From NCBI RefSeq assembly GCF_002549775.1, contig NZ_NMTR01000014.1, positions 1-64,000 of the forward strand: a stretch of 64,000 bases of DNA, read 5' to 3'. Below are positions 50,879 through 61,371 of the stretch, one piece after another. The stretch's first letter is position 1. The number at the start of each line of letters is the position of its first letter. Made by a program: the position numbers and the translations under genes. Under the pieces are notes generated by a model, which saw only the letters and a list, made by a program, of their open reading frames with translations, was not told the DNA's origin and did no database searches. The stretch comes from Faecalibacterium langellae. Its GTDB lineage: Bacteria; Bacillota; Clostridia; Oscillospirales; Ruminococcaceae.

Positions 50879-53800
50879 ATGGATGCAGACGAGATCCGCA
50901 CGCTTTTGGGCGAGAATATTTTTGAGCGGGCCAAAAAGTACCGCAAGCGCATCCAGCAAAGCACCTGCACCGTCAACGAGGACGGCGTGCGCCACCTTTC
51001 GGCCGTGGTGCAGGGCAAGGGCGGCAGCTATTACTACACACAGGCATGGCTGCGGGAGAACGGCAGCTTTGTCAGTGCGTCCTGCAACTGCCCTTACAAT
51101 GAAAACGGCGAGGGCACCTACTGCAAGCACATCGGTGCGCTGCTGCTGGAAGATGCCGAACAAAACGCCCCGGCTCCGGCTCCTGTGCAAAACAAGCCGG
51201 ACGCCATCCCGGGCGTTACCCGCGGCGCAGCGGGCCTGAATGCAGAGCCGTCCCGGAAGGACAGCTATGCCTCCGGGCTGGAAATGCTGTTCGGCCGCAA
51301 GTGGCACGGCGACGCACCCACCACCGACTACGAGGCCCGGCGGCTGCTGGATACCTATAAAGAAGCTGCCCTTGAGAACCTCGGTGTGGACGAGAACACC
51401 CAGCGCACCGGGTTTGCCCATCTGGAACCGGAACTGACCCTGGTGCCCGGTGCACAGCCCTGGCTGCGTCTGCGCATCTCAGACGGCGGGCGGCAGTATG
51501 TGGTCAAAAGCATCCCGGATCTTTTGGAAAATATCGAGCATGGCCGCAGCATCAGCTACGGCAAGGCGTTGGCCTTCGTGCACCGGTGGGACGCCTTTGA
51601 CGAGGAATCCCGCGCCCTTCTGCAGCTGCTGCGCCGTCTGGTGAGCGCCAGACAGAGCATGGACAAGGCCGCCGTGCGGGTGTACGGCGGGGCCGAGCAG
51701 GGCCCGGCGGGCGGCACGATCCTGACCGGCGAGATTTTTGATGCCCTTGTGCAACAGTACGAGCACACCGGCCTTCTGGGCGGGTACGAACTGCGGGAAG
51801 GCCTGCCCACCATCACCCTCACCGTGGAGCGCCGCCGCGGCGGCGTGCAGGTGGAGGGCAGCCCGGCGCTTGCCAGCGTGCAGGGCCTTGACTACGATTA
51901 CCTGTTCAGCGAGACGACCCTCTGGCGGATGCAGCGGCCCGGCTGCACCCGTCTGCTGCCTGCATTGCAGGCACTGGGCGGCAAAAGCCTGTTCTTCACC
52001 AGTGCTGACGCCACGGCCTTCTGCAGCTATGTGCTGCCGGAGCTGGGCAACAAGCTCAACATCGTGGACCCGGAACGCCTGCTGTTGAACCAGATCCCGC
52101 TGGAACCGGTGGTGCAGTTCTATCTGGACGCGCCGGACGCCTTCCGGGTGGAGGCCCACGCCGAATTTTTGTACGGCGAAGACCAGGTCACGCCCTTTGC
52201 CCCGGCCCCGGCAGGCCTTTTGCGGGACGTGCGTGCCGAGAGCCGCGCAAAACGGCTGCTGGCTTCTTATCTGCAGACCGGCGTCGGCGGCAATGAGGAT
52301 GTGTACGGCACCGCCGACGAGGACGATATCTACCGCCTGCTGGAAGAAGGCGTCCCGGCATTGCTGGCCGAGGGTGAAGTGTACCTGACCGATGCTTTTC
52401 GCAATCTGCAGGCCGCGCCGCCGCGCATCACGGTGGGCGTGTCGGTGCACGGCAGCGTGTTGGACCTGGAAGTGGACACCGGCGAGTTCCCGGTGAGTGA
52501 GCTGAAGGACCTGCTGCGCTCCCTGCACCAGAAAAAGCGCTACCACCGCCTGCGGGACGGCAGCCTTCTGCGGCTGGACGACAGTCTGGAAGGGCTGGAC
52601 GAGCTGAACGACACGCTGGAGCTTTCCGGTGCCAAGCTGAAAAACGGCCACGCCGAACTGCCGCTCTACCGGGCACCCAGCTTGGACTGGGCGCTTTCGG
52701 GCCAGAACGGCCTGCGCTTCAACCGCGACGATGCCTTCCGACGCATCAGCCGCAGCTTCCACGCCGTGAAGGACAGCGAGTACACCCCGCCGGAAAGCCT
52801 GCACAATGTCCTGCGCAAGTACCAGCGGGACGGCTACCGCTGGCTGCGCACGCTGGACGGCTACGGCATGGGCGGCATCCTTGCCGATGACATGGGCCTC
52901 GGCAAGACGGTGCAGGTGCTGAGCTACCTGCTGGCCATGAAGGAGAACGGGCAGCGCCTGCCCAGCCTCATCGTCTGCCCGGCGTCACTGGTGCTCAACT
53001 GGCAGGAGGAATGCCGCAAGTTCACCCCGCAGCTCACCTGCGTGGCCGTGGACGGTGACGCCGCCCACCGGGCAGAACTGGCAAAGCAGTGGGCGGATGC
53101 CGACCTTGTGGTGACCAGCTATGACCTGATGCGCCGGGACGAAGAACTTTACAGCGGGCAGGCGTTCTATGCCTGCATTCTGGACGAAGCCCAGGCCATC
53201 AAGAACCACACTACCCAGAAGTACAAGGCCGTCTGCGGGGTGAACAGCAAGGTGCGCTTTGCCCTCACCGGCACCCCGGTGGAGAACCGCTTGGGCGAAC
53301 TGTGGAGCATTTTCTCCTTCCTGATGCCGGGCTATCTGCCGCCCTACAAGACCTTCTGCGCCCGGTTCGAAAAGCCCATCGTGCAGGAGGACGACAAAGA
53401 CGCACTGCGCCGTTTGAACCAGCTCACCGGCCCGTTCATCCTGCGGCGCATGAAGTCGGAAGTTTTGAAAGAGCTGCCGCCCAAAACCGAGAATCTCCAC
53501 CGCATCGAGCTGGACGAGCAGCAGCGCAAGCTCTACCTTGCCGCTGTGGTGGACGCGCGGGAAAAGCTGCGCGCCGCCAAGCCTGAAGACAAGATGGCGG
53601 TGTTCGCTGTGCTCATGCGCCTGCGGGAGATCTGCTGCGACCCGCGCCTTGTGGCCGACAACTGGGAGGGCGGCAGCGCCAAGCTGGACGCCTGCATGGA
53701 GCTGGTGACGGCTGCCGTGGAGGGCGGCCACCGCATCCTGCTGTTCAGCCAGTTCACCTCCATGCTGGACCTGCTGGCAAAGCGGCTGGACGAAGCGGGC

Positions 53801-54190
53801 GTGAGCCACTTCACCCTGCAGGGCTCCACCCCAAAGCCGGTGCGTGCGGAGCTTGTGCGCCGGTTCAACGGCGGCGAAGCGGATGTGTTCCTCATCTCAC
53901 TGCGGGCCGGCGGCACCGGCCTGAACCTGACGGCGGCGGATATCGTCATCCACTACGACCCGTGGTGGAACGTGGCCGCGCAGAATCAGGCCACCGACCG
54001 CGCCTACCGCATCGGCCAGCGCAACCCGGTGCAGGTGTATAAGCTCATTGCGCAGGACACCATTGAAGAAAAGATCGTGGAGCTGCAGCAGGCAAAGCAG
54101 GACCTTGCTGAGACGGTCGCCGGCTCGGCGGATGGAGCTATCCTGTCCATGAAGCCGGAAGAACTGCTGCAGCTGCTGCAGGAAGAATAA
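50879..54190 (+). CDS. SWIM zinc-finger SNF2-family helicase
   Basis: 1103 residues. An N-terminal SWIM finger is visible near residues 68-85 (SCNCPYNENGEGTYCKH). A long SNF2-associated region follows to about 640. The SNF2 ATPase core includes ADDMGLGKTVQ (about 668), DEAQ (about 766), FALTGTPVENRLGELWSIFSF, and motif VI TDRAYRIGQ (about 1038). Such proteins move along double-stranded DNA; the cellular role in Firmicutes is unclear. I start at 50879 (GGGAGGG upstream) because the longer frame runs through the preceding terminator. The dipeptidase gene follows after 13 bases. Confidence 0.93.
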   Translation: MDADEIRTLLGENIFERAKKYRKRIQQSTCTVNEDGVRHLSAVVQGKGGSYYYTQAWLRENGSFVSASCNCPYNENGEGTYCKHIGALLLEDAEQNAPAPAPVQNKPDAIPGVTRGAAGLNAEPSRKDSYASGLEMLFGRKWHGDAPTTDYEARRLLDTYKEAALENLGVDENTQRTGFAHLEPELTLVPGAQPWLRLRISDGGRQYVVKSIPDLLENIEHGRSISYGKALAFVHRWDAFDEESRALLQLLRRLVSARQSMDKAAVRVYGGAEQGPAGGTILTGEIFDALVQQYEHTGLLGGYELREGLPTITLTVERRRGGVQVEGSPALASVQGLDYDYLFSETTLWRMQRPGCTRLLPALQALGGKSLFFTSADATAFCSYVLPELGNKLNIVDPERLLLNQIPLEPVVQFYLDAPDAFRVEAHAEFLYGEDQVTPFAPAPAGLLRDVRAESRAKRLLASYLQTGVGGNEDVYGTADEDDIYRLLEEGVPALLAEGEVYLTDAFRNLQAAPPRITVGVSVHGSVLDLEVDTGEFPVSELKDLLRSLHQKKRYHRLRDGSLLRLDDSLEGLDELNDTLELSGAKLKNGHAELPLYRAPSLDWALSGQNGLRFNRDDAFRRISRSFHAVKDSEYTPPESLHNVLRKYQRDGYRWLRTLDGYGMGGILADDMGLGKTVQVLSYLLAMKENGQRLPSLIVCPASLVLNWQEECRKFTPQLTCVAVDGDAAHRAELAKQWADADLVVTSYDLMRRDEELYSGQAFYACILDEAQAIKNHTTQKYKAVCGVNSKVRFALTGTPVENRLGELWSIFSFLMPGYLPPYKTFCARFEKPIVQEDDKDALRRLNQLTGPFILRRMKSEVLKELPPKTENLHRIELDEQQRKLYLAAVVDAREKLRAAKPEDKMAVFAVLMRLREICCDPRLVADNWEGGSAKLDACMELVTAAVEGGHRILLFSQFTSMLDLLAKRLDEAGVSHFTLQGSTPKPVRAELVRRFNGGEADVFLISLRAGGTGLNLTAADIVIHYDPWWNVAAQNQATDRAYRIGQRNPVQVYKLIAQDTIEEKIVELQQAKQDLAETVAGSADGAILSMKPEELLQLLQEE

Positions 54191-54203
54191 AGGGGAGAAA
54201 GCG

Positions 54204-55193
54204 ATGAAAGTCTGGGATCTGCACTGTGATACCCTCAGTGAGCTGCGCAAAGCCGAAAAGGCGGGCCAGCCTAAGAGCTTTGCCCATAACGATCTGCATA
54301 TTGACCTTGAAAAATTACAGCAAGGCGATTACATGCTGCAATGCTTTGCGGCGTTTGTGAATCTGGGAGACCAGACGCCCGGGGCCGACCCGCTGGTGAC
54401 AGCGCTGGAGGAGATCGACCAGTTCAAGCGCATCATGGCGGCGTACCCGGACAAGATCGCCCCGGTGTACACAGCCGCAGATATCCGCAAAAACGCCGAG
54501 GCCGGGAAGATCAGCGGCATGCTCACCATCGAAGAAGGTGCCTGCTGCAAGGGGAGCCTTGGCGTGCTGCGCCGCATGTACGAGCTGGGTGTGCGCATGA
54601 TGACCCTGACCTGGAACCACGAAAACGAGCTGGCCGCACCCCAGCTGAACCCCGGCGGCGTGCTGGTGCCCCAGACCGAAAAGGGCCTGACCGGGACCGG
54701 ATTTGAATTTCTGGCCGAGATGGAGCGGATGCACATGATCGTGGACGTGAGCCACCTTTCGGATAAGGGCTTCTGGGATATCGTGGAGCACGGCACCCGG
54801 CCCTTTGCGGCCAGCCACTCCAACTGCCGGGCGCTGGCACCCCACACCCGCAACCTGACCGATGAAATGATCCGTGCCCTTTCCGAAAAAGGCGGCATTG
54901 CGGGCCTGAACTACTACGCACCCTTCCTGGACGCCGACCCCACCCACCCGGAGAGCTGCCGCAGCACGGTGGAGCGCATCGCAAAGCATGCGGCCCACTA
55001 CAAGCAGGTGGGCGGTGCGCAGATGATCGCCCTTGGCAGCGACTTTGACGGCATCGACGGTGCCCATCAGCTGGAAAATGCAGCCTGCCTGCCCCTGCTG
55101 GCCGACGCTCTGCGCAAAGAGGGCTTCACCGAGGACGAGGTAGAAGGCGTCTATTCCCTTAACGCCCGGCGCTTTTTTGAACAGAATTTGTAA
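54204..55193 (+). CDS. Membrane dipeptidase family protein (peptidase M19)
   Basis: 329 residues. Zinc-dependent renal-dipeptidase fold: HCDTL near the N-terminus, TIEEGACC (metal-bridging glutamate), DVSHLSD and SHSNCRALAPHTRN (histidines), and GSDFDGID. No signal peptide, so probably cytoplasmic dipeptide hydrolysis. AAAGGGGAG upstream, in an operon with the helicase gene. Confidence 0.92.
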   Translation: MKVWDLHCDTLSELRKAEKAGQPKSFAHNDLHIDLEKLQQGDYMLQCFAAFVNLGDQTPGADPLVTALEEIDQFKRIMAAYPDKIAPVYTAADIRKNAEAGKISGMLTIEEGACCKGSLGVLRRMYELGVRMMTLTWNHENELAAPQLNPGGVLVPQTEKGLTGTGFEFLAEMERMHMIVDVSHLSDKGFWDIVEHGTRPFAASHSNCRALAPHTRNLTDEMIRALSEKGGIAGLNYYAPFLDADPTHPESCRSTVERIAKHAAHYKQVGGAQMIALGSDFDGIDGAHQLENAACLPLLADALRKEGFTEDEVEGVYSLNARRFFEQNL

Positions 55194-55215
55194 TAACAAC
55201 GGAGAATATGCCATT

Positions 55216-56064
55216 ATGGAGAATAACATGACGCTGGAAAAGCGCATCGAAGCGGAGCTGTACTGCTATCAGGGCAAGATGAGCGTGTTCGTGGACGACC
55301 TGCAGGGCCATACCGTTGAGGTGGGCGCGGACGAAGAATTTGAGACGGCATCCACCATCAAGGCCTTTCTTCTGGCGGCATTGTACCTGCAAGTGCAGCG
55401 GGGCAAAGCGGACCTCAGCGAAGAAATTGAATATGAGCAGAGCCAGTTCGTGGACGGCAGCGGCATGCTGCGGGCGCTGGGCGTGGGCGCAAAGCTCCGG
55501 GTAAAAGACACCGCCACCATGATGATCATCTGCTCCGATAACATTGCGACCAACATGCTCATCGACTACCTGGGGCTGGATGCCATCAACGCCTGCATCC
55601 GGGAGTTGGGCTTTGCCCACACCGTGCTGCACAACCCGCTCCACTTCGACCGCTACCGCAAACTGGGTACCACCACGCCGCGGGACTACGCCGCCCTGTT
55701 TGCCCGCATCGCAAAGGGCACGCTGGTCAGCGCGCAGGCCAGCGCCGAGATGCTGGCCATCCTGCGCCAGCAGCACTACAACACCATGCTGACCCACGAC
55801 TTCCCGCAGTATTATCTCGACTGCGAGGAGACCGGTGCGCCGGAGCTGATCTGGGTAGCCAGCAAGAGCGGCAGCATGAACGCCTGCCGCAACGACGGCG
55901 GCATTGTCCACACGCCCTACGGCGAGTACGTCATCGTGCTGATGAACAAGGAATTCCACGATATCATCGAGTACAACGAACACCCGGCCATGGTGTACGG
56001 CGCAAAAGTTTCGCGCATGATTTTGGATCAGGTGCTGGCGTGTGAGGGGAAATTGTGGCTGTAA
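55216..56064 (+). CDS. Class A beta-lactamase-fold serine hydrolase
   Basis: 282 residues. Catalytic motifs STIK (SxxK), SDN, and KSG are all present in the expected order. There is no signal peptide, so unlike true beta-lactamases it appears cytoplasmic; a role in peptide or cell-wall fragment metabolism together with the adjacent dipeptidase is plausible but unproven. ACGGAG lies upstream of ATG 55216. It closes the helicase-dipeptidase-hydrolase unit. Confidence 0.85.
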   Translation: MENNMTLEKRIEAELYCYQGKMSVFVDDLQGHTVEVGADEEFETASTIKAFLLAALYLQVQRGKADLSEEIEYEQSQFVDGSGMLRALGVGAKLRVKDTATMMIICSDNIATNMLIDYLGLDAINACIRELGFAHTVLHNPLHFDRYRKLGTTTPRDYAALFARIAKGTLVSAQASAEMLAILRQQHYNTMLTHDFPQYYLDCEETGAPELIWVASKSGSMNACRNDGGIVHTPYGEYVIVLMNKEFHDIIEYNEHPAMVYGAKVSRMILDQVLACEGKLWL

Positions 56065-56070
56065 AAAAAA

Positions 56071-56107
56071 AAAAAGGACTGCTGTACACTGTACAGCAGT
56101 CCTTTTT
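56071..56107. terminator. Bidirectional terminator
   Basis: AAAAAGGACTGCTGTAC pairs with GTACAGCAGTCCTTTTT around a 3-base loop; T runs follow on both strands. It separates the hydrolase and degV genes, which converge. Confidence 0.93.
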
Positions 56108-56109
56108 GC

Positions 56110-56964
56110 TTAAAGGTCCAATCCTTTGTCAAAAAACGCCAGACCAAACGCACCCGGGCCCGCATGGGTGCCGATGACGCAGCCGATCTGCTGCACCAGC
56201 GGGGCATCCATGTGCAGGTTGTCCCGGAAGTAGTTCTCGATGGGCTGCACCTCCCGCAGGCCAGTCGAATAACCGGCCACGGCTTCAAAGTCCGGGTGGA
56301 CGCCGCCCAGCTCGTCGATCTTTTTGAACAGGGCCACATAGGCGCCGGGCAGACCCCGGGCTTTGCCCGCCATGGCCACCTTGCCGTCCTTGATGGTGAT
56401 GAGCGGCTTGATGCCCAGCATGCCGCCGGCCACGGCCACGGCGGCGGGCAGGCGGCCGCCCTTGCGCAGATACTTCAGGTCGTCGATGGCAGCCACAAGG
56501 TGCAGGTGCTCTTTGGCGTGCTCCAGATCGGTGGCGATCTGCACCAGCGTCTTGCCGGCGTCCCGCAGATGCACGGCCAGACGCACCAGCAGCGCTTCGC
56601 CCAGGCAGACATTGGCGCTGTTCACGAACAGCACATTGTCCACATTGGCGAGGTCGGCGGCCAGCTTGGCGCACTGCCAGGTGCCGGACAGCTCATGGGA
56701 CAGGAAGATGCCAAGCACTTCGTCCCCGGCGGCTGCGGCTTCCAGATAGAACTTTTCGAACAGTTCCGGGCTGGGCTGGCTGGTGGTGGGCAGTTTGCGG
56801 CAGGAAGCCAGTTGTGCGTAGTATTCGCTGGGGGTCATGTCGATGCCGTCCCGCAGAACGGTGCCGTCCTCCAGCGTGACATTCAGCGGGATGACGGTCA
56901 CGCCCAGCTGTTCGGCCTCGGCGGGCAGGATGTCGGACGCAGAATCGGTGAGAATGCGGATCAT
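56110..56964 (-). CDS. DegV family fatty-acid-binding protein
   Basis: 284 residues. DegV/FakB proteins bind a fatty acid and present it to the kinase FakA. ILTDSASDI at the start, the SHELSGTW segment, and GGMLGIKPLITIKDGKV are typical. GGAGGTATTTT precedes ATG 56964. A promoter lies 65-95 bases upstream. No fakA is nearby. Confidence 0.92.
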   Translation of the reverse strand: MIRILTDSASDILPAEAEQLGVTVIPLNVTLEDGTVLRDGIDMTPSEYYAQLASCRKLPTTSQPSPELFEKFYLEAAAAGDEVLGIFLSHELSGTWQCAKLAADLANVDNVLFVNSANVCLGEALLVRLAVHLRDAGKTLVQIATDLEHAKEHLHLVAAIDDLKYLRKGGRLPAAVAVAGGMLGIKPLITIKDGKVAMAGKARGLPGAYVALFKKIDELGGVHPDFEAVAGYSTGLREVQPIENYFRDNLHMDAPLVQQIGCVIGTHAGPGAFGLAFFDKGLDL

Positions 56965-57030
56965 AAAATACCTCCGGTTTTCCGGTGAAACACATATTAA
57001 CCGACGATTTTCATCAAAACGTCGGAAAGC

Positions 57031-57060
57031 ATTATACCAGAACCAAGGGGGAAATGTCAA
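57031..57060 (-). promoter_or_regulatory. Promoter of the DegV gene
   Basis: Minus-strand TTGACA (57060-57055), 18 bases, TATAAT (57036-57031). The leader carries a CCGACG/CGTCGG hairpin at 57001-57025 or so. Confidence 0.8.
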
Positions 57061-57099
57061 TTGTTTGAGCCAAAATTGCTTCGTCCCAGCGCAGAATCC

Positions 57100-57129
57100 T
57101 TGCGCCCGGGCCGTCGGCTGTGGTAAGAT
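57100..57129 (+). promoter_or_regulatory. Promoter of the CPBP-tadA unit
   Basis: TTGCGC (57100-57105), 18 bases, TAAGAT (57124-57129). Confidence 0.5.
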
Positions 57130-57165
57130 AGAGAGCAGGACCATACATGGAAGGAGGGCGGGGCC

Positions 57166-57567
57166 ATGGAGCAGAACACAAAAACCACGAAGCGGAATGC
57201 CCTGCTGGCGGCCTTTGGCTGTGCGGTGGGGTATCTGCTGGGCGGCAAACTGCTGGCGCTGCTGCCCGTCCCGGCCCTGCTGCCGGAACGGCTCCTGTCG
57301 TTTTTGCACCACTGTGCCGCCGCGCCCATCGCGGAGGAACTGGTGTTCCGCGGGGCCATCCAGGGTCTGGCAAAGCCGCTGGGCCGCTGGCAGGCAGTGC
57401 TGCTGCAGGCCGTGCTGTTCGCTGTGCAGCACGGCACCCCGGCGGGCATGGCCTATGCGCTGGTGTGCGGCCTTGCGCTGGGCGCGCTGCGGGAACGCAC
57501 CGGCAAAGTATGGCCGGGGATGCTTTTGCATACATTGAATAATCTGCTGGTCTTTGCAGCAGGATAG
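57166..57567 (+). CDS. Small CPBP-family intramembrane protease
   Basis: 133 residues, about four transmembrane segments; shorter than most CPBP (Rce1/CAAX-protease-like) proteins. The catalytic glutamate motif is AEELVFRG, followed by FAVQH and a final HTLNN. Substrate unknown; in Gram-positive bacteria such proteins often process or protect against small peptides. GAAGGAGG upstream; 11 bases before tadA. Confidence 0.85.
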   Translation: MEQNTKTTKRNALLAAFGCAVGYLLGGKLLALLPVPALLPERLLSFLHHCAAAPIAEELVFRGAIQGLAKPLGRWQAVLLQAVLFAVQHGTPAGMAYALVCGLALGALRERTGKVWPGMLLHTLNNLLVFAAG

Positions 57568-57578
57568 AGAGGGAACCC

Positions 57579-58088
57579 ATGACCGATTTTGAACTGATGG
57601 GCCTTGCACTGGAGGAGGCCCGCAAGGCCGCCGCTCTGGGCGAGGTGCCGGTGGGGGCCGTGGTGGCCCGCAGGGGCGAAGTGGTGTCGGCCGCCCACAA
57701 CACCCGGGAGACCGAGAAAAACGCCCTGCACCATGCAGAGCTTCTGGCCATCGATGCGGCCTGCAAAAAGCTGGGTGGCTGGCGGCTGTGGGAGTGTGAG
57801 CTGTTCGTCACGCTGGAGCCCTGCCCCATGTGCGCCGGGGCCATCCTCAACAGCCGCATCCGGCGGGTGGTGTACGGCGCGGCGGACGCAAAGGCAGGCT
57901 GCTGCGGCAGCGTGACCGACCTGTTTGCCATGCCCTTCAACCACCACCCGAAAGTGGAAAAGGGCCTGCGCGCCGAGGAGGCCGGGGAGCTGCTGCAGGC
58001 GTTTTTCAGGGACCTGCGGGCCCGCCTTGCGGCCCGCCCGAAGTGGAAACCGCCTGTGCCGCCGGCCGAGAATGTGAAGAAACCGTAA
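57579..58088 (+). CDS. tadA: tRNA-specific adenosine deaminase
   Basis: 169 residues. Converts A34 to inosine in tRNA-Arg(ACG). Zinc ligands and catalytic glutamate in HAE (NALHHAELLAID) and PCPMCAGAIL are present, with GEVPVGAVV at the N-terminus. A proline-rich 20-residue tail is extra. A terminator follows. Confidence 0.95.
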   Translation: MTDFELMGLALEEARKAAALGEVPVGAVVARRGEVVSAAHNTRETEKNALHHAELLAIDAACKKLGGWRLWECELFVTLEPCPMCAGAILNSRIRRVVYGAADAKAGCCGSVTDLFAMPFNHHPKVEKGLRAEEAGELLQAFFRDLRARLAARPKWKPPVPPAENVKKP

Positions 58089-58091
58089 AAA

Positions 58092-58137
58092 AGTGGAAGC
58101 TGCGTGAAAAAGTGGGCAGCTTCCACTTTCTTTTTTC
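58092..58137 (+). terminator. Terminator after tadA
   Basis: AAAGTGGAAGCTGC pairs with GCAGCTTCCACTTT, followed by a T run. Confidence 0.88.
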
Positions 58138-58149
58138 GGCAAATTGTGC

Positions 58150-58324
58150 TATATTATTTAATGGTGTTTTGTCGAAACCCATCTTGAGCGCCCGCCCGCC
58201 GCGCCGAGCACCGGACTTTGACCGGAGAAGAAAAGGACGCAGGCGGCAGGCTGTGGGGGCGAAAAAGCACCTCCTGCCGGTGCACCGTGTGCACGGCAGA
58301 GAACACGACAGGAGGATACGACTC
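58150..58324 (+). promoter_or_regulatory. Leader of the SDR gene
   Basis: A TATATT box (58150-58155) with a poor -35 could start a leader of about 165 bases. The leader holds a hairpin CTGCC(G)GTGCAC-CGT-GTGCACGGCAG at about 58,274-58,299, just before the AGGAGG. I checked for an SRP RNA, which often lies near tadA, and saw none. Confidence 0.4.
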
Positions 58325-59284
58325 TTGTACGAAGACGAATTTGAACTGACCTTTGATCTGCAGAGCGAGGAACCGGCCGCGCAGGAACCAGTCGTGCCGC
58401 AGCCTGCACCGGCAAAACCGGCAGCTGCGGTGCCGCCCATTGCGGATGAGCCCACCCGGGTCATGGTGCTGGAAAAGCAGCCGGAGCCGAAGGCGGAACC
58501 GGCCCGGCCCGCCGCACTGCGGCCCGCCCAGAAGCTGCCGCAGGCCGAGCGCCCGGCGCAGGGCGGCCGGTGCGTGCTGATCTCCGGCGGTGACCGGGGC
58601 ATCGGCGCGGCGGCGGCCCGCCGGTTCTACCACGCAGGCTACCGGGTGGCGGTGCTGTACCACAGCAACGCCGACGCTGCCGCAGCGCTGGAAAAAGAGC
58701 TGCCGGGCGTTGTGGCCGTGCAGTGCGATGTGGCATCCCGCCCCAGTTGTGAGCTGGCCTTCCGCACCGTGGAGCAGGCTCTGGGCCGGGTGGATGTGCT
58801 GGTGAGCAATGCGGGCATTGCCCAGCAGAAGCTGTTCACCGATATCACCCCCGCCGAGTGGCAGCGGATGCTGGATGTGAACCTGTCCGGCGCGTTCCAC
58901 CTGTGCCAGCTGGTGCTGCCGGGCATGATCCGCCGCAAGGCGGGCCGCATCCTGACCGTGAGCAGCATGTGGGGCCAGACCGGCGGCAGCTGCGAGGTGC
59001 ACTATTCGGCGGCAAAGGCGGGCCTCATCGGCCTGACGAAGGCACTGGCAAAAGAAGAAGGCCCCAGCGGCATCACGGTGAACTGCGTGGCACCCGGGGT
59101 CATTGATACCGATATGATGGCAGCATTCACCGCCGAGGATAAGGCGGCGCTGGCCGAGGAGACCCCCGTGGGGCGTCTCGGCAGCGCGGACGAGGTGGCA
59201 CGGCTGCTGGTGTTCCTGGCAAGCGAGGACGCCGGTTACATCACCGGACAGGTGTTCGGTGTGAACGGGGGACTTGTGATCTGA
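58325..59284 (+). CDS. SDR oxidoreductase (FabG-like) with a disordered N-terminal extension, TTG start
   Basis: 319 residues from TTG 58325, ten bases after AGGAGG. Residues 1-80 are acidic then Pro/Ala/Glu-rich, with no predicted fold. The Rossmann domain starts near 83: [13 protein letters not shown] (VSNAGIA), catalytic Ser (VSSMWGQ) and YSAAK. This fits NAD(P)H-dependent 3-oxoacyl-ACP reductases or related dehydrogenases. No other fatty acid synthesis gene is adjacent, so the substrate is uncertain. The extension is unusual for the family. Confidence 0.85.
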   Translation: MYEDEFELTFDLQSEEPAAQEPVVPQPAPAKPAAAVPPIADEPTRVMVLEKQPEPKAEPARPAALRPAQKLPQAERPAQGGRCVLISGGDRGIGAAAARRFYHAGYRVAVLYHSNADAAAALEKELPGVVAVQCDVASRPSCELAFRTVEQALGRVDVLVSNAGIAQQKLFTDITPAEWQRMLDVNLSGAFHLCQLVLPGMIRRKAGRILTVSSMWGQTGGSCEVHYSAAKAGLIGLTKALAKEEGPSGITVNCVAPGVIDTDMMAAFTAEDKAALAEETPVGRLGSADEVARLLVFLASEDAGYITGQVFGVNGGLVI

Positions 59285-59342
59285 TGCGCAGGAACGATTT
59301 ATTACAGGATTTCCATCCCCGGAGCAAGAAGGAGAGAGCAAA

Positions 59343-60722
<1,380 letters not shown>

Positions 60723-60747
60723 TGACGGCAGAGTTTTGAACAAGCAG

Positions 60748-60783
60748 ACCGCCCGGCTGTGGAAAACGGCCGGGCGGTTTTTG
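60748..60783 (+). terminator. Terminator after rpoD
   Basis: ACCGCCCGGC pairs with GCCGGGCGGT, followed by a T run. Confidence 0.92.
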
Positions 60784-60833
60784 CGTAAAAACCGACTTTT
60801 TGCGAAAGACGCAAACTATTTTGCAAAAAACAC

Positions 60834-60862
60834 TTGCAAAACAGCAAAAGTTGTGGTATTAT
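60834..60862 (+). promoter_or_regulatory. Promoter of tRNA-Thr copy 1
   Basis: TTGCAA (60834-60839), 17 bases, TATTAT (60857-60862), 18 bases ahead of the tRNA. Confidence 0.75.
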
Positions 60863-60879
60863 AATTGAGCTGTGATTGT

Positions 60880-60955
<76 letters not shown>

Positions 60956-60960
60956 GCTCA

Positions 60961-60997
60961 AACGCCTCGAAGCGGAAACGCTTCGGGGCGTTTTTCG
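60961..60997 (+). terminator. Terminator after tRNA-Thr copy 1
   Basis: AACGCCTCGAAGCG-GAAA-CGCTTCGGGGCGTT with a T run; one G-T pair in the stem. Confidence 0.88.
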
Positions 60998-61044
60998 TTG
61001 TGTAAAGTGCTTTGCGCGGGGAAAGTGAATGTCTTTTTGAAAGT

Positions 61045-61280
61045 GCGCCGGGACGCTCCGCTGGGCCAGAGGCAGGGAGGGGTGTTTCGACTCCCCCCTC
61101 CCTACCTCTGGACTCCACCCACCCCGCAACGAGAAAGGGGCTGCACGCCCCTTTCAGACCCCAAGGCAGAAGTCGAAGCGGAAAAATGCTAGCCGCTTCG
61201 CTAAAAGCATTTTTCGCGCTTCTCCGATTGATAGGCCCCTCAGCCGCTGCGGCGGCAGCTCCCCGCAGGGGAGCGGGGGT
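61045..61280 (+). repeat. Family A multi-hairpin repeat, copy 4
   Basis: Complete copy: GGGACGCTCCGCTGGG edge (single unit), CAGAGGCAGGGAGGGG / CCCCTCCCTACCTCTG hairpin, ACTCCACCCACCCCGCAACG, GAAAGGGGC / GCCCCTTTC, GAAAAATGCTAGC / GCTAAAAGCATTTTTC, and CCCCTCAGCCGCTGCGGCGG to AGGGGAGCGGG. Best reference copy for the family. Confidence 0.87.
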
Positions 61281-61302
61281 GAACCTGCTCCAAAACAAAA
61301 AA

Positions 61303-61340
61303 CGGCTGCTGTCTCTCAAAGTGAGAAAACAGCAGCCGGA
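61303..61340 (-). terminator. Terminator after the alcohol dehydrogenase
   Basis: CGGCTGCTGT...TCTCA pairs with TGAGA...ACAGCAGCCG; on the minus strand a T run follows. Confidence 0.85.
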
Positions 61341-61371
61341 ATGGGAGGCTTATACCGTTACGCCGTCAGGC

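Noticed and set aside
58138-58324. Signal recognition particle RNA near tadA
   Set aside because: I looked for the conserved SRP hairpin with its GNAR-type loop and asymmetric bulge and did not find it; only a leader hairpin is present.
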